Positions 24,418 to 32,308 of a DNA stretch of 64,000 nucleotides are shown in pieces. The DNA lies in assembly GCA_963753245.1 (NCBI GenBank), contig CAVWBK010000011.1, forward strand, positions 227,215-291,214, read 5' to 3'. Both the position numbers and the translations under genes were made by a program. The notes under the pieces are model-generated. The model ran no database searches. It was not told the origin of the DNA and saw only the letters and a program-made list of their open reading frames with translations. Source of the stretch: VRUE01 sp963753245 (GTDB lineage: Bacteria > Actinomycetota > Thermoleophilia > Solirubrobacterales > 70-9). Numbering within the stretch: the stretch's first letter is position 1; each line of letters opens with the position of its first letter.

Positions 24418-24945
24418 CTAGGAACAGACGACGATCAGGTGAAAGTCAGCATCTTCGCTGGCGCCTTTGGCGTCGCGGGTGCGGACTTCGAGCGCGTTGG
24501 GATTGGTCGGTGCGACGTTGGTCTGGGCGAAGCCGGGATTGGGGACCGTGGTACCGGCGTTATCGCGTCCGGCGACGTTGGCGCATCCGGAGATGTTGAC
24601 GGGGAATACGACGGCGACCGCACCGTTTGCCTCGGTGGCGGTGATCCCGGCGTCGCTGGCGCGAGACAGTTTCGCATTGGTGGGACCGGCCGGGTTGTCA
24701 ACTACCGCCCAGTAAGTGTCCGTCGCCCGCTTTGCGGCGGGCAGGATGCCGAGCTTGTTCGTGTTGATCTGGTAACCGGTCAGGGTCTTGTGCTTGAGCT
24801 TGCCGGCTCCGATTGTCTGCTTTTGAATCGCGCCGCCGTTGATCGACTGCGCCGCATAAGCGGTTCCGGCCAGCGCCACGATCAGCGCTACCACCGCTAC
24901 AACCATCGCCGGCGAGGGGTGTCTGCTCCTCAGCAACTTCATCAT
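24418..24945 (-). CDS. secreted decapeptide-repeat protein, third paralogue
   Basis: AGGAG precedes the ATG. A hydrophobic export segment (AMVVAVVALIVALAGTAYAA) is followed by three to four decapeptide units (TIGAGKLKHK, TLTGYQINTN, KLGILPAAKR) and a C-terminal domain of about 90 residues with two cysteines (ISGCANV and the final VVCS). The architecture matches the proteins at 646-1269 and 2663-3277. It is probably exported; function unknown. Confidence 0.75.
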   Translation of the reverse strand: MMKLLRSRHPSPAMVVAVVALIVALAGTAYAAQSINGGAIQKQTIGAGKLKHKTLTGYQINTNKLGILPAAKRATDTYWAVVDNPAGPTNAKLSRASDAGITATEANGAVAVVFPVNISGCANVAGRDNAGTTVPNPGFAQTNVAPTNPNALEVRTRDAKGASEDADFHLIVVCS

Positions 24946-25084
24946 CTGAGACTCCTTTTGCGGCAGCGATCGGGAGTGGGGTACCTACAACAAAGAGATA
25001 CCCTCGATGGTGGCCGGAAAACCTCGGGCGGTCGACCGCCGCAGGGCAGGGCGGCGAACCAGGGCGGTAAGCGATGCGGGTCAG

Positions 25085-25753
25085 CTAGCGGGCCAGCCCG
25101 GCGACGAAGCGCTCAAGCGCGGCGCTGTCGCTGATTGGCGGCCCGTGACCGGGGAGGATCACTCGCGGCTCGAGGTCAGCGAGCTTCCGGATCGAGCGGC
25201 GGTTCTCGCCCGGGTCATATGTGAAGATCTGCGGCGGCTCCCTGATCCCCGGCAGTGCTGTCGCATAACTCATGTTGCGAATCACGTCGCCGCAAATCGC
25301 TACTCGGTCGGACTCGCGGAAGAAGATCACCTCGCCGCGCGCGTGGCCGGGTGCGTGCACCACGCGGAAGCCGGCGACCTCGTCGCCCTCGCCCAGTACC
25401 CGTCCGACCGGGTGCGGAGGCCCCTGCCAGAGTCGCCGGATCACGCGGTTGACCGGGTGGTTGGGCGCCGCCTCTTGGACCAGGCGCCTGCCCTCCATCG
25501 CGTCGATGTCCTCGGCGTGGCAGGCGAGGGGGATCTCGCGCGCCTCGCATATGTCCCTGGCCACTCCCTGGTGGTCTGGGTGGACGTGGGTGAGAGCGAG
25601 CATCGAGATCTCGCGCCCCTGCAGCTCGGCGAATATACGTCGCCTATCCCAGCGCCGCCCGGCGTCGATCAGGACATCCTCGGCCAGGTAGACGTTGATC
25701 GTCGGGGCGGGAAACTCCTTCAATCGCCAGACGTCCGCAGCGACGTTCTTCAA
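25085..25753 (-). CDS. metallo-beta-lactamase-fold hydrolase
   Basis: The metal motif THVHPDHQG (HxHxDH) is present, followed by the ligand His in HAPGHARGEVIFF, the Asp in AICGDVIRNM and the final His in ILPGHGPPI, all consistent with a dinuclear metal hydrolase of 222 residues. The TTG start overlaps the stop of the small gene upstream (TTGA), so translation is coupled. It is the last gene of a three-gene unit. Substrate unknown; such enzymes hydrolyse thioesters, lactones or phosphodiesters. Confidence 0.87.
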   Translation of the reverse strand: MKNVAADVWRLKEFPAPTINVYLAEDVLIDAGRRWDRRRIFAELQGREISMLALTHVHPDHQGVARDICEAREIPLACHAEDIDAMEGRRLVQEAAPNHPVNRVIRRLWQGPPHPVGRVLGEGDEVAGFRVVHAPGHARGEVIFFRESDRVAICGDVIRNMSYATALPGIREPPQIFTYDPGENRRSIRKLADLEPRVILPGHGPPISDSAALERFVAGLAR

Positions 25754-26001
25754 TGCTGGCCGATGCCCATCGTTCCCCGCGGGTCGCCGCTGTTCTCGGA
25801 GAGTGCCTCGAGCTCGGCGATCTTCCGCTCACCTTCAACGCGGGCCGGATGGTCGGCGGCTAGCGGTTCGATCAGGCGTTGTATTCGGTTGCGCACCTGC
25901 AGCGAGAAATGCGGGGTCGAGGCGCCGACCAGGGCGCGGATGTCCTCGCGAGTGACCTCGCCGCTACGGCCGAGCAACGCCGGGTTCTCTGCCTCGCTCA
26001 T
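25750..26001 (-). CDS. small helical hypothetical protein
   Basis: The protein has 83 residues: MSEAENPALLGRSGEVTRED, IRALVGASTPHFSLQVRNRI and LIEPLAADHPARVEGERKIA. It overlaps the upstream gene by ATGA and the downstream gene by TTGA, so it is translationally coupled on both sides. It is soluble and basic-acidic mixed. No family was recognised, but the tight coupling supports a real gene. Confidence 0.7.
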   Translation of the reverse strand: MSEAENPALLGRSGEVTREDIRALVGASTPHFSLQVRNRIQRLIEPLAADHPARVEGERKIAELEALSENSGDPRGTMGIGQH

Positions 26002-27323
26002 GGTTCCTTTCCTCCGATCTTGGCCAGCTCGGCCAGGCTGTCGATTTCGGCCTGCTCTGCGACTCCGATTGCCACTTCGTCTCCGATCACCCATACGTGG
26101 TTGTAAAAAGCGCGGGTCGGATCGGTGGTGTAGCCCGGCTTGACGTCGAGCAGATACCCGCGCAAGGCGGCGGGAAGCGTATCGGCGCTGTCGGTGAGCA
26201 GCAATGGCCCCCAGGTGCCGGAGGCCGAGAGCGGCGCGGCGGCGGCCGCGTCGGGGGGCGAATCGGAGCGCGCGATGACAAAGCCGTGGCCCGGGTCGTT
26301 CACGTTCCAACCGAAATCACCGTTGTGAAAGCGGGCCAGCGCGATCGAGTTTTCGGTCGGATCCCGACCAAAGACGCGCTGCACCCGGTGATCGATCGCG
26401 GCTATTTCGCCGATCACGGCGGGCGAGATCACCGCTTGGGGGCCGAGTACGTAGGCGGGGATCTTTGCGTGGCGGCGCAGTATGGCGGCCGTCGCCCGGG
26501 GCAGCGCGTTCTTGCTCGTAAACAGGACCGGATCGCCCGAGCGCGCCGCCCAGGCGGCGGCGGGCATCGCATATGCCCCTTCTTCACTGGAGGCGATCAG
26601 GAAGTGAGCCGGCGGCGATCCAACCAACCGCTCGCGCAGGGCGGCGATCGCGGCGGCGATCGCGGCTGGGGACTTGGCCGCGATTGGGGTCGCGTCGCGA
26701 CCGCCGGGGTCTTCGACGTCGCCGATCGCAAACAGCGCCACGCCCCCAGTCGCTTTGCTCCCCTGCGGGTCGAGGGCTTGCAGCGCTTCTTCGCTGACCG
26801 CGGGCAGGCCGCTGGCTTCGGCAAAGAGCAGCGGTGCTCGCACCGGGGTGGCCATCAGCACCGAGGCGGCGATCGCCGCCGGCCAGTCCGATTCGCGGAC
26901 CAGGGTCACGGCCGCCGGCTGTTGGGCGCTGTCGGTCGATGGGAAAACTGCCAGCGCGGCGCCGGCCGCGTTGGCCGCGGGACCTGAACCGCCAATCCGG
27001 CTCGTGTTCTTAGTCGCGAAGGCCGGGTAGCCAAGTTCGCTGGTCGATTGCTGGCCCGCTGCGGATCGCGCTCGATTTCCGCCCTGTCCCGCTTCCGGCA
27101 CAGGAGCGGCACCCTGGAACGTCTTCTTGGTGCTGCCGCCGCCGAGGATCGCGGCGACAATGAAGACCACGGCGAGCACGAGCGTTCCGGCGAGCAGCTT
27201 CAGCACCAGTCGCGTCGGCCCGCGGGACCGCTTGCCGGGGGGCTTCGGTGGGGGCGTCGCTCTGGGCGGCCCCGTCTCGTCCTTCGCGGGCACCTCGGCG
27301 TTGATCGGCTGTTGTCGCGCCAC
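25998..27323 (-). CDS. membrane-anchored cell-wall-binding-repeat-2-like protein
   Basis: The proline-rich cytosolic N-terminus is followed by one transmembrane helix (LLAGTLVLAVVFIVAAILGG) and an extracellular region of about 370 residues. That region has repeats in the style of cell wall-binding repeat 2, such as ESDWPAAIAASVLMATPVRA then PLLFAEASGLP, RSGDPVLFTSKNALPRATAA and RVFGRDPTENSIALARF. It is rich in Ala. TAGCGT lies 7 nt before the GTG. A peptidoglycan- or polymer-binding role is inferred. Confidence 0.7.
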   Translation of the reverse strand: MARQQPINAEVPAKDETGPPRATPPPKPPGKRSRGPTRLVLKLLAGTLVLAVVFIVAAILGGGSTKKTFQGAAPVPEAGQGGNRARSAAGQQSTSELGYPAFATKNTSRIGGSGPAANAAGAALAVFPSTDSAQQPAAVTLVRESDWPAAIAASVLMATPVRAPLLFAEASGLPAVSEEALQALDPQGSKATGGVALFAIGDVEDPGGRDATPIAAKSPAAIAAAIAALRERLVGSPPAHFLIASSEEGAYAMPAAAWAARSGDPVLFTSKNALPRATAAILRRHAKIPAYVLGPQAVISPAVIGEIAAIDHRVQRVFGRDPTENSIALARFHNGDFGWNVNDPGHGFVIARSDSPPDAAAAAPLSASGTWGPLLLTDSADTLPAALRGYLLDVKPGYTTDPTRAFYNHVWVIGDEVAIGVAEQAEIDSLAELAKIGGKEP

Positions 27324-27374
27324 CAGCCAAACGCTACAGACGCTCGGATCGCGCGGGACGGTCAGATAGAGTGG

Positions 27375-27390
27375 TTGACTGACCAGTCAA
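27375..27390. promoter_or_regulatory. perfect 16-bp palindromic operator, copy 2
   Basis: TTGACTGACCAGTCAA, identical to the site at 18904-18919 and with matching flanks (TGG before, TC after). It lies 34 nt before the start of the acyl-CoA dehydrogenase gene, a position where a bound repressor would cover the promoter. Confidence 0.75.
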
Positions 27391-27424
27391 TCAATTCTGG
27401 TTCGAGCGTCTGGAGAGGAAAACC

Positions 27425-28720
27425 TTGGATTTCGCACTCAACGAGGAGCAGCGGGAGTACAAAGATCGCTGCCGCACGTTTGCCCGCGAGGTGATGCGGC
27501 CCGCGGCGCGCAAGCACGATGAAGAGGAGAGCACACCCTGGGAGGTGATCAAGGAGGCTCGCCGGCAGGGTTTTGGCGGGCTCGAGTCGATCCAGCGCTC
27601 GGCCGCCGACCCGCAGGGCCAGATGTCGGTGATCTCGGCCGAGGAGTTCCACTGGGGCTGCGCGGGAACCGCGCTGGCGATCTCCGGTTCGGGCCTCGCC
27701 GCCGCGGGTATCGCCTCCTCCGGGACCCCCGAGCAGATTGCGCGATGGGTTCCAGAATGCTTCGGCAGCGGTGAGGACATCAAGCTCGGTGCCTACGCGG
27801 TGACCGAGCCCCAGGCCGGCTCCGATGTGAAGAGCCTGAAGACGACCGCCAAGCGTGAGGGGGATGAGTGGGTGCTGAACGGCACCAAGGTTTTCATCAC
27901 CAACGGGGGTATCGCCGATGTCCACGTGGTGGTCGCCACTGTTGACCCCGAGCTCGGGACCCGCGGCCAGGCCTCCTTTGTGATCGGCAAGGAAACCCCG
28001 GGCCTCAGCCAGGGGAAGAAGGAGTCAAAGCTCGGTATTCGCGCTTCCCATACGGCCGAGGTCGTCCTCGACAATTGCCGCATCCCGGCCGAGAACCTGC
28101 TCGGCGGCGAGGAGAAGCTGACGAAGAAGCTGCAGCGCGGTCGCTCCGGCCAGAAGTCGCGCTCGGCCGATGCGCTGGCGACCTTCGAGATGACCCGCCC
28201 GCTGGTCGGGGCCTCGGCACTGGGCATCGCCCAGGCGGCTTATGAGTGGACTTTGGAATACCTACATGAGCGCTCCGAAGGCGGCACCCCGATGCTCTCC
28301 CAGCAGCGCATCCAGCAGACCCTCGCCGATGTCGCCACCGAGATCGAAGCGGCGCGGCTGCTCGTCCAACGCGCCTCCTGGATGGGACGCAACGGCATGG
28401 CGATGACCGGTGGCCAGGGCTCGATGTCAAAGCTCAAGGCCGGTGACGTGGCGATGTGGGCGACCTCGACCCTGATGGACCTCGTTGGCCCCGACTCGTG
28501 GAGTAGCGAGTGCCCGCTTGAGAAGTGGTTTCGCGACGCAAAGATCTACCAGCTATTTGAGGGCACGGCGGAGATTCAGCGCCTGGTTATCTCAAGAATG
28601 CAGGCGCGCGAATATGCCGAGCGCCTCGCATTCGGCGTCGAAGTGGCCGAACGATCGATCCAGGCAAAGGCGATTGCCGGCGCTGACGCGGCGCCGGCGA
28701 AGGAGCCGGTTAGCGCCTGA
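27425..28720 (+). CDS. acyl-CoA dehydrogenase
   Basis: The TTG start is preceded by GGAGAGG. The protein has a full ACAD fold: LNEEQREYKDRCRTFAREVM, AYAVTEPQAGSDVKSLKTTA, WVLNGTKVFITNGGIADVHV, ESKLGIRASHTAEVVLDNCR, and YQLFEGTAEIQRLVISRMQA, which carries the Glu of the FEGT catalytic position. At 431 residues it is slightly longer than usual, with a short C-terminal tail. The shared palindrome just upstream indicates co-regulation with the thiolase and 3-hydroxyacyl-CoA dehydrogenase pair. Confidence 0.93.
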   Translation: MDFALNEEQREYKDRCRTFAREVMRPAARKHDEEESTPWEVIKEARRQGFGGLESIQRSAADPQGQMSVISAEEFHWGCAGTALAISGSGLAAAGIASSGTPEQIARWVPECFGSGEDIKLGAYAVTEPQAGSDVKSLKTTAKREGDEWVLNGTKVFITNGGIADVHVVVATVDPELGTRGQASFVIGKETPGLSQGKKESKLGIRASHTAEVVLDNCRIPAENLLGGEEKLTKKLQRGRSGQKSRSADALATFEMTRPLVGASALGIAQAAYEWTLEYLHERSEGGTPMLSQQRIQQTLADVATEIEAARLLVQRASWMGRNGMAMTGGQGSMSKLKAGDVAMWATSTLMDLVGPDSWSSECPLEKWFRDAKIYQLFEGTAEIQRLVISRMQAREYAERLAFGVEVAERSIQAKAIAGADAAPAKEPVSA

Positions 28721-28755
28721 AATCGCCGTCTCCCCGGCGCTACACTCGCTGCAAG

Positions 28756-30381
28756 GTGCGCCGGGGAGGAGAGAGGGCAGGCCGGTCAGCGCGTGGCCTT
28801 CTGGCCATGGCTGTTGCCCTGGCGGTTCTCGCCACGTGGTCGGCGAGCGCGCCGGCGTCAACGATCTGCGTCGGCCTTGAAGTGGCTGGCTGCGAAAGCT
28901 CGGCGGCGACGATCCAGGCGGCGCTTGACTCGGCCTCCTCCTCCGCTGCGAACGACCGGGTCGTGGTCGGCCCGGGCCGCTTCGAAGGTCCGTTCCGATA
29001 CCTGCCGGGGGCCGGCGGTGGTCGGATCGAAGTCATCGGCCAGGGCCCGCCGACGGTGCTCACCGCTCCGGCCCCGAGCGTGAGCGGAGCCACCGTGCTC
29101 GAAGTGGTCGGGGACGGTGGCGGGGACGGATCGTCGGTCTCGAATCTGACCGTACGGATTCCCGCCACGACCGGCACCGCGTCGGACTCCGGCATCTACG
29201 CCGACTCGGTGAGCGGCGTGCGTGTTGCCTCTGATGCGACCGAACAGCCGTCCTCCAAACAGCCCTATGGCATCGAGCTACCAAGCCCCGGAGATTCCTT
29301 GCGCGACAGCGTGGTCGAACTCGTCGGCGGCGGTTCGAGCGAAATCGGCGTGCTCAGCGGTGGGGCCTCGGAGTCGACACCGGTCACGATCGCCGACTCG
29401 AGGATCGCTGCTCCTGTCGCAATCAGAGCCTCGGACCAAGCCACAAACGTGGTCCGAACCAGGCTCCTCGCCAGTCAGACCGGCATCGAAGCCTGCAATG
29501 GGCCGGTCAGCGTCGAAGACTCGCTGGTTCGGGTAGTCGGCGCCGGCACCGGGTTGCTAGCGGCTGGCAGCAATCTCTGCGGCAGTTCCCAAAGCTCCCT
29601 TCTCGTGCGCCAGGTGACCGTTGTTGGGACGGGAACCGGCGCTGGGCAGGTGGGGGCAGCCGCCGAGGCGCAGGCCGACGGCCAACACCCCTCAGTCGAT
29701 GTCAGCCTCTCCATTCTCCGCGACATCCACCTTGCCTTTCTCGCCGAAGCGGGCACCGACGCTTCGGCCGCGGTGGCGGTCGGCGCCTCAGACTTCGAAG
29801 CAGCCCGTCATGCCGAGTTGCCGGGTGCTGGTGCCGCGACGTTTTCGCAGACGCAGCCAAACCTCGATGCGGACCCCCGGTTCGGTAGCGAATTGCTCAG
29901 CGAATTCAACCTGAGGCCCGGCTCACCGGCGATCGACTCCGCCTACTCGCCGCCGCTGGCGCCCGGCGAGTCAACGACGGACCTGGCCGGCAACCCGCGG
30001 ATCCTCGACGGTAACGGAGACGGCGTCGCCGCCCGCGACATGGGCGCCTTTGAGGCGCCGGCGGTGCCTGACTCGACCCCGCCCGAGACGCGAATCCATC
30101 ATCGCTCAAAGCGCAAGCTGAGGGCCGGCTCCCACGGGCTCCTCTTCAGAGTGAGCTTCTCCTCCTCGGAGGCCAATTCGACCTTCCAGTGCAGGATCGA
30201 TCCGGGTGCCTTCGCACCCTGCACCTCACCCTTTAAGAAGCGGCTCTCCGCCGGTCTGCACCGCTTTGAAGTGCGCGCCGTTGACCCCTCGGGAAACGTG
30301 GACCCGACCCCGGCAAAGGAGACCATCAGGGTCGCCCGCAGCGGCCACCAGCATCGGCGCAGGCGCCAGCGAGGGCTCTAA
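28756..30381 (+). CDS. secreted beta-helix-type protein with choice-of-anchor-like motif
   Basis: A signal peptide (ARGLLAMAVALAVLATWSAS) is followed by TIQAALDSASSSAANDRVVV, a typical start of a right-handed parallel beta-helix, and a long Gly/Ser/Val-rich region. Near residue 395-435 is LRPGSPAIDSAYSPP, then DLAGNPRILDGNGDGVAARD and MGAFEAP, a pattern found at the end of such secreted proteins. A beta-sandwich with two cysteines and a basic tail follows. TACACT lies 9 nt before the GTG start. Probably surface-located. Confidence 0.75.
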   Translation: MRRGGERAGRSARGLLAMAVALAVLATWSASAPASTICVGLEVAGCESSAATIQAALDSASSSAANDRVVVGPGRFEGPFRYLPGAGGGRIEVIGQGPPTVLTAPAPSVSGATVLEVVGDGGGDGSSVSNLTVRIPATTGTASDSGIYADSVSGVRVASDATEQPSSKQPYGIELPSPGDSLRDSVVELVGGGSSEIGVLSGGASESTPVTIADSRIAAPVAIRASDQATNVVRTRLLASQTGIEACNGPVSVEDSLVRVVGAGTGLLAAGSNLCGSSQSSLLVRQVTVVGTGTGAGQVGAAAEAQADGQHPSVDVSLSILRDIHLAFLAEAGTDASAAVAVGASDFEAARHAELPGAGAATFSQTQPNLDADPRFGSELLSEFNLRPGSPAIDSAYSPPLAPGESTTDLAGNPRILDGNGDGVAARDMGAFEAPAVPDSTPPETRIHHRSKRKLRAGSHGLLFRVSFSSSEANSTFQCRIDPGAFAPCTSPFKKRLSAGLHRFEVRAVDPSGNVDPTPAKETIRVARSGHQHRRRRQRGL

Positions 30382-30390
30382 GCTCGGGGC

Positions 30391-31323
30391 GTGCACGCCG
30401 ACGCTCATGGTCACGATCCGCTGGGGGCTCTGCGGGCGCGCCGTGCGGACACCCGGCGGCGGATGTGGGTGGCATTGGCAATCAATCTGGCGATGCTTCT
30501 CATCGAGACCCTCGGCGGGATCCTCACCGGGTCACTGGCGGTGCTCGCTGACGCGGGTCACCTACTTTCAGACGTTGGCTCGATTGGCTTGGCCCTCTCC
30601 GCCGCCGCCCTGGCCTCGCTTCCCGCGGACCCGCGTCGCACCTTCGGCTACCAGCGCACAGAGGTGCTCGCCGCCCTCGTCAACGGCCTGGTCCTGGTCG
30701 CCGTCGCCGTCGCGGTCGCGGTCGCGGCTATCGGTCGGCTGGCCGAACCGCCGAGCATCGATGGTGGCGGCGTCCTGGTGCTCGGCCTGCTCGGCCTGGG
30801 CGGGAACCTCGGCGCAACATTTGTGCTCGCCGCGGGGCGTCGTGATGATCTCAACCTCGAGGCTGTGTTACGCCACAGCTTTGCCGACGCGCTCGGCTCG
30901 TTCGGCGTCCTGATCGCCGGAGCGGTTGTCCTGGCCGGCGGCCCGAACCTCGTCGATCCGCTCGTCGGTCTGCTGATCGCGGTCCTGATCATGGCTTCCT
31001 CCTGGCGCCTGATCAAGGTGCCCTTCGAGGTCCTGATGGAGTCCGCACCGGAGGGCATCGACGTGGATGACATGGGTGCCGCGATCTGTGCCGAGGGTGG
31101 GGTGCGCTCGGTGCATGAGTTACACGTCTGGACCGTGACGCCCGGATTCGGTGCGCTCGCCGCCCACGTGGTCGTTGCCGCTGATGCCGATCGCGACCTG
31201 ACCCGACGCCGGCTCGAGGTGCTTTTGCACGAGCGGTTTGGGATCGACCACACAACCCTGCAGATGGAGGAGGAGGTTACCGAGGGCCTGCTCAAGGTCG
31301 CCCAGGCGCCTCGCGAGGCCTGA
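30391..31323 (+). CDS. cation diffusion facilitator (CDF) metal exporter
   Basis: Six transmembrane helices are visible with the metal-site motifs H57-x3-D61 in ADAGHLLSDVGS and H162-x3-D166 in RHSFADALGS. A C-terminal cytosolic ZT-dimer-like domain follows (VRSVHELHVWTVTPGFGALA). The N-terminus is His-rich (HADAHGHD). The length, 310 residues, is normal. It should exchange Zn(II) or a similar ion for protons. TAAGCT lies 6 nt before the GTG, with its first three bases forming the stop codon of the preceding gene. Confidence 0.92.
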   Translation: MHADAHGHDPLGALRARRADTRRRMWVALAINLAMLLIETLGGILTGSLAVLADAGHLLSDVGSIGLALSAAALASLPADPRRTFGYQRTEVLAALVNGLVLVAVAVAVAVAAIGRLAEPPSIDGGGVLVLGLLGLGGNLGATFVLAAGRRDDLNLEAVLRHSFADALGSFGVLIAGAVVLAGGPNLVDPLVGLLIAVLIMASSWRLIKVPFEVLMESAPEGIDVDDMGAAICAEGGVRSVHELHVWTVTPGFGALAAHVVVAADADRDLTRRRLEVLLHERFGIDHTTLQMEEEVTEGLLKVAQAPREA

Positions 31324-31405
31324 GCGCCAGACCAGGGTTGGGCCGCCAGGGCCTCACCGAGCCCCAGGCCCCGTTCTCAGTGACTCGCCTTGCCCGAGCG
31401 GTCCC

Positions 31406-31435
31406 CCAGGAGCGCCGCCGCCGCGGCGCTCCTGG
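31406..31435. terminator. perfect 13-bp hairpin, candidate terminator or RNA element
   Basis: CCAGGAGCGCCGC and GCGGCGCTCCTGG pair perfectly around a 4-nt loop (CGCC) in the 279-bp gap between the CDF gene and the next gene. There is no T-tract. The rest of the gap (31324-31602) shows no gene. Confidence 0.5.
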
Positions 31436-31602
31436 TGCTGAACTTCAGGCGAATCGGGCAAATCCATGGCGGGGTGACCGCTCCGATGCCCTACTCTGGC
31501 GCGCCGCCTCCAAGGGGCGAAGCTGCCCGGAAGTCCAAATATTGAGTAGATCGCGGCGAGTGCATCCTGCCACTGTGGGTAGGGAGCATTTGGACCAAAA
31601 GG

Positions 31603-32271
31603 ATGATCCGCCAAGCGCACACCTATCTCGCAGGCGCGGTCTCGGGTACTGCCGTGATCGCCGCGGCGATTGTCGGGTTCGTCGCCCTTGTCTCCGTGCA
31701 GGCCGCAAGGGACTGGCCGCTTTCGGGTCTGGTCGACGGAGCCGCCAAGCGCAGCGCGGTTTCGAGCGCGCACCGTGTGCCCGTCCAGGCGGCGCGGCGG
31801 GCGGCACCAAGGCCACTCGCCAAGAACGCGCGGCCAAAGCCAGAAAATGAATCGCTCAGCAGACCCCCGCGCGAAAGCCAGGGCGGCGGAGCCAGCCTTG
31901 CGGAAACCGGCGTGGCGGCAGAGGCCACGCCGACCGCGGCGCCAGCCCACGGTCACTCGGCGAGCTCCAGGAACGACCCCGGATCCGAATCCGCGGCCGG
32001 CTCGGGCGGTTCCTCATCGCCCGCCGCGAGCCCGCCTGAAACGGTCGGCACTACCGCACCCAGCCCTGGTGCAGGCGCGCCCGGCGCCGGAGAAACGGTC
32101 AGCGGCGCCGGAGCGGCGGCCGGCGGCGCGGTCGGGTCGGTCGCGGGGGAAGGGGTCGGACATGCAGTTGAAGAAGTGGTCAACGGCGTCACCGGGTCCC
32201 GCTCGGTAGTCGGTGAAACCGTGGGCAACACGGTGAAGACGGTCGGCGGCTTGCTCACCGGCCGCGAATAG
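31603..32271 (+). CDS. low-complexity exported or membrane-anchored protein
   Basis: An N-terminal hydrophobic helix (YLAGAVSGTAVIAAAIVGFV) is followed by about 190 residues rich in Ala, Gly, Ser and Pro, ending in a glycine-rich amphipathic stretch (VGHAVEEVVNGVTGSRSVVG then ETVGNTVKTVGGLLTGRE). The only ribosome-binding candidate is AAAAGG, directly abutting the ATG and so poorly spaced. No domain was recognised. A cell-envelope spacer protein is the simplest reading. Confidence 0.6.
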   Translation: MIRQAHTYLAGAVSGTAVIAAAIVGFVALVSVQAARDWPLSGLVDGAAKRSAVSSAHRVPVQAARRAAPRPLAKNARPKPENESLSRPPRESQGGGASLAETGVAAEATPTAAPAHGHSASSRNDPGSESAAGSGGSSSPAASPPETVGTTAPSPGAGAPGAGETVSGAGAAAGGAVGSVAGEGVGHAVEEVVNGVTGSRSVVGETVGNTVKTVGGLLTGRE

Positions 32272-32308
32272 CCGACCTCGGCCGTCCAACCGTCACAATG
32301 CCCGTCTC

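Noticed and set aside
26097..26987. Plus-strand open frame of 296 residues opposite the CWB2-like gene
   Set aside because: Gly/Arg-rich with no motif; the minus-strand gene has a membrane helix, repeats and coupled neighbours.
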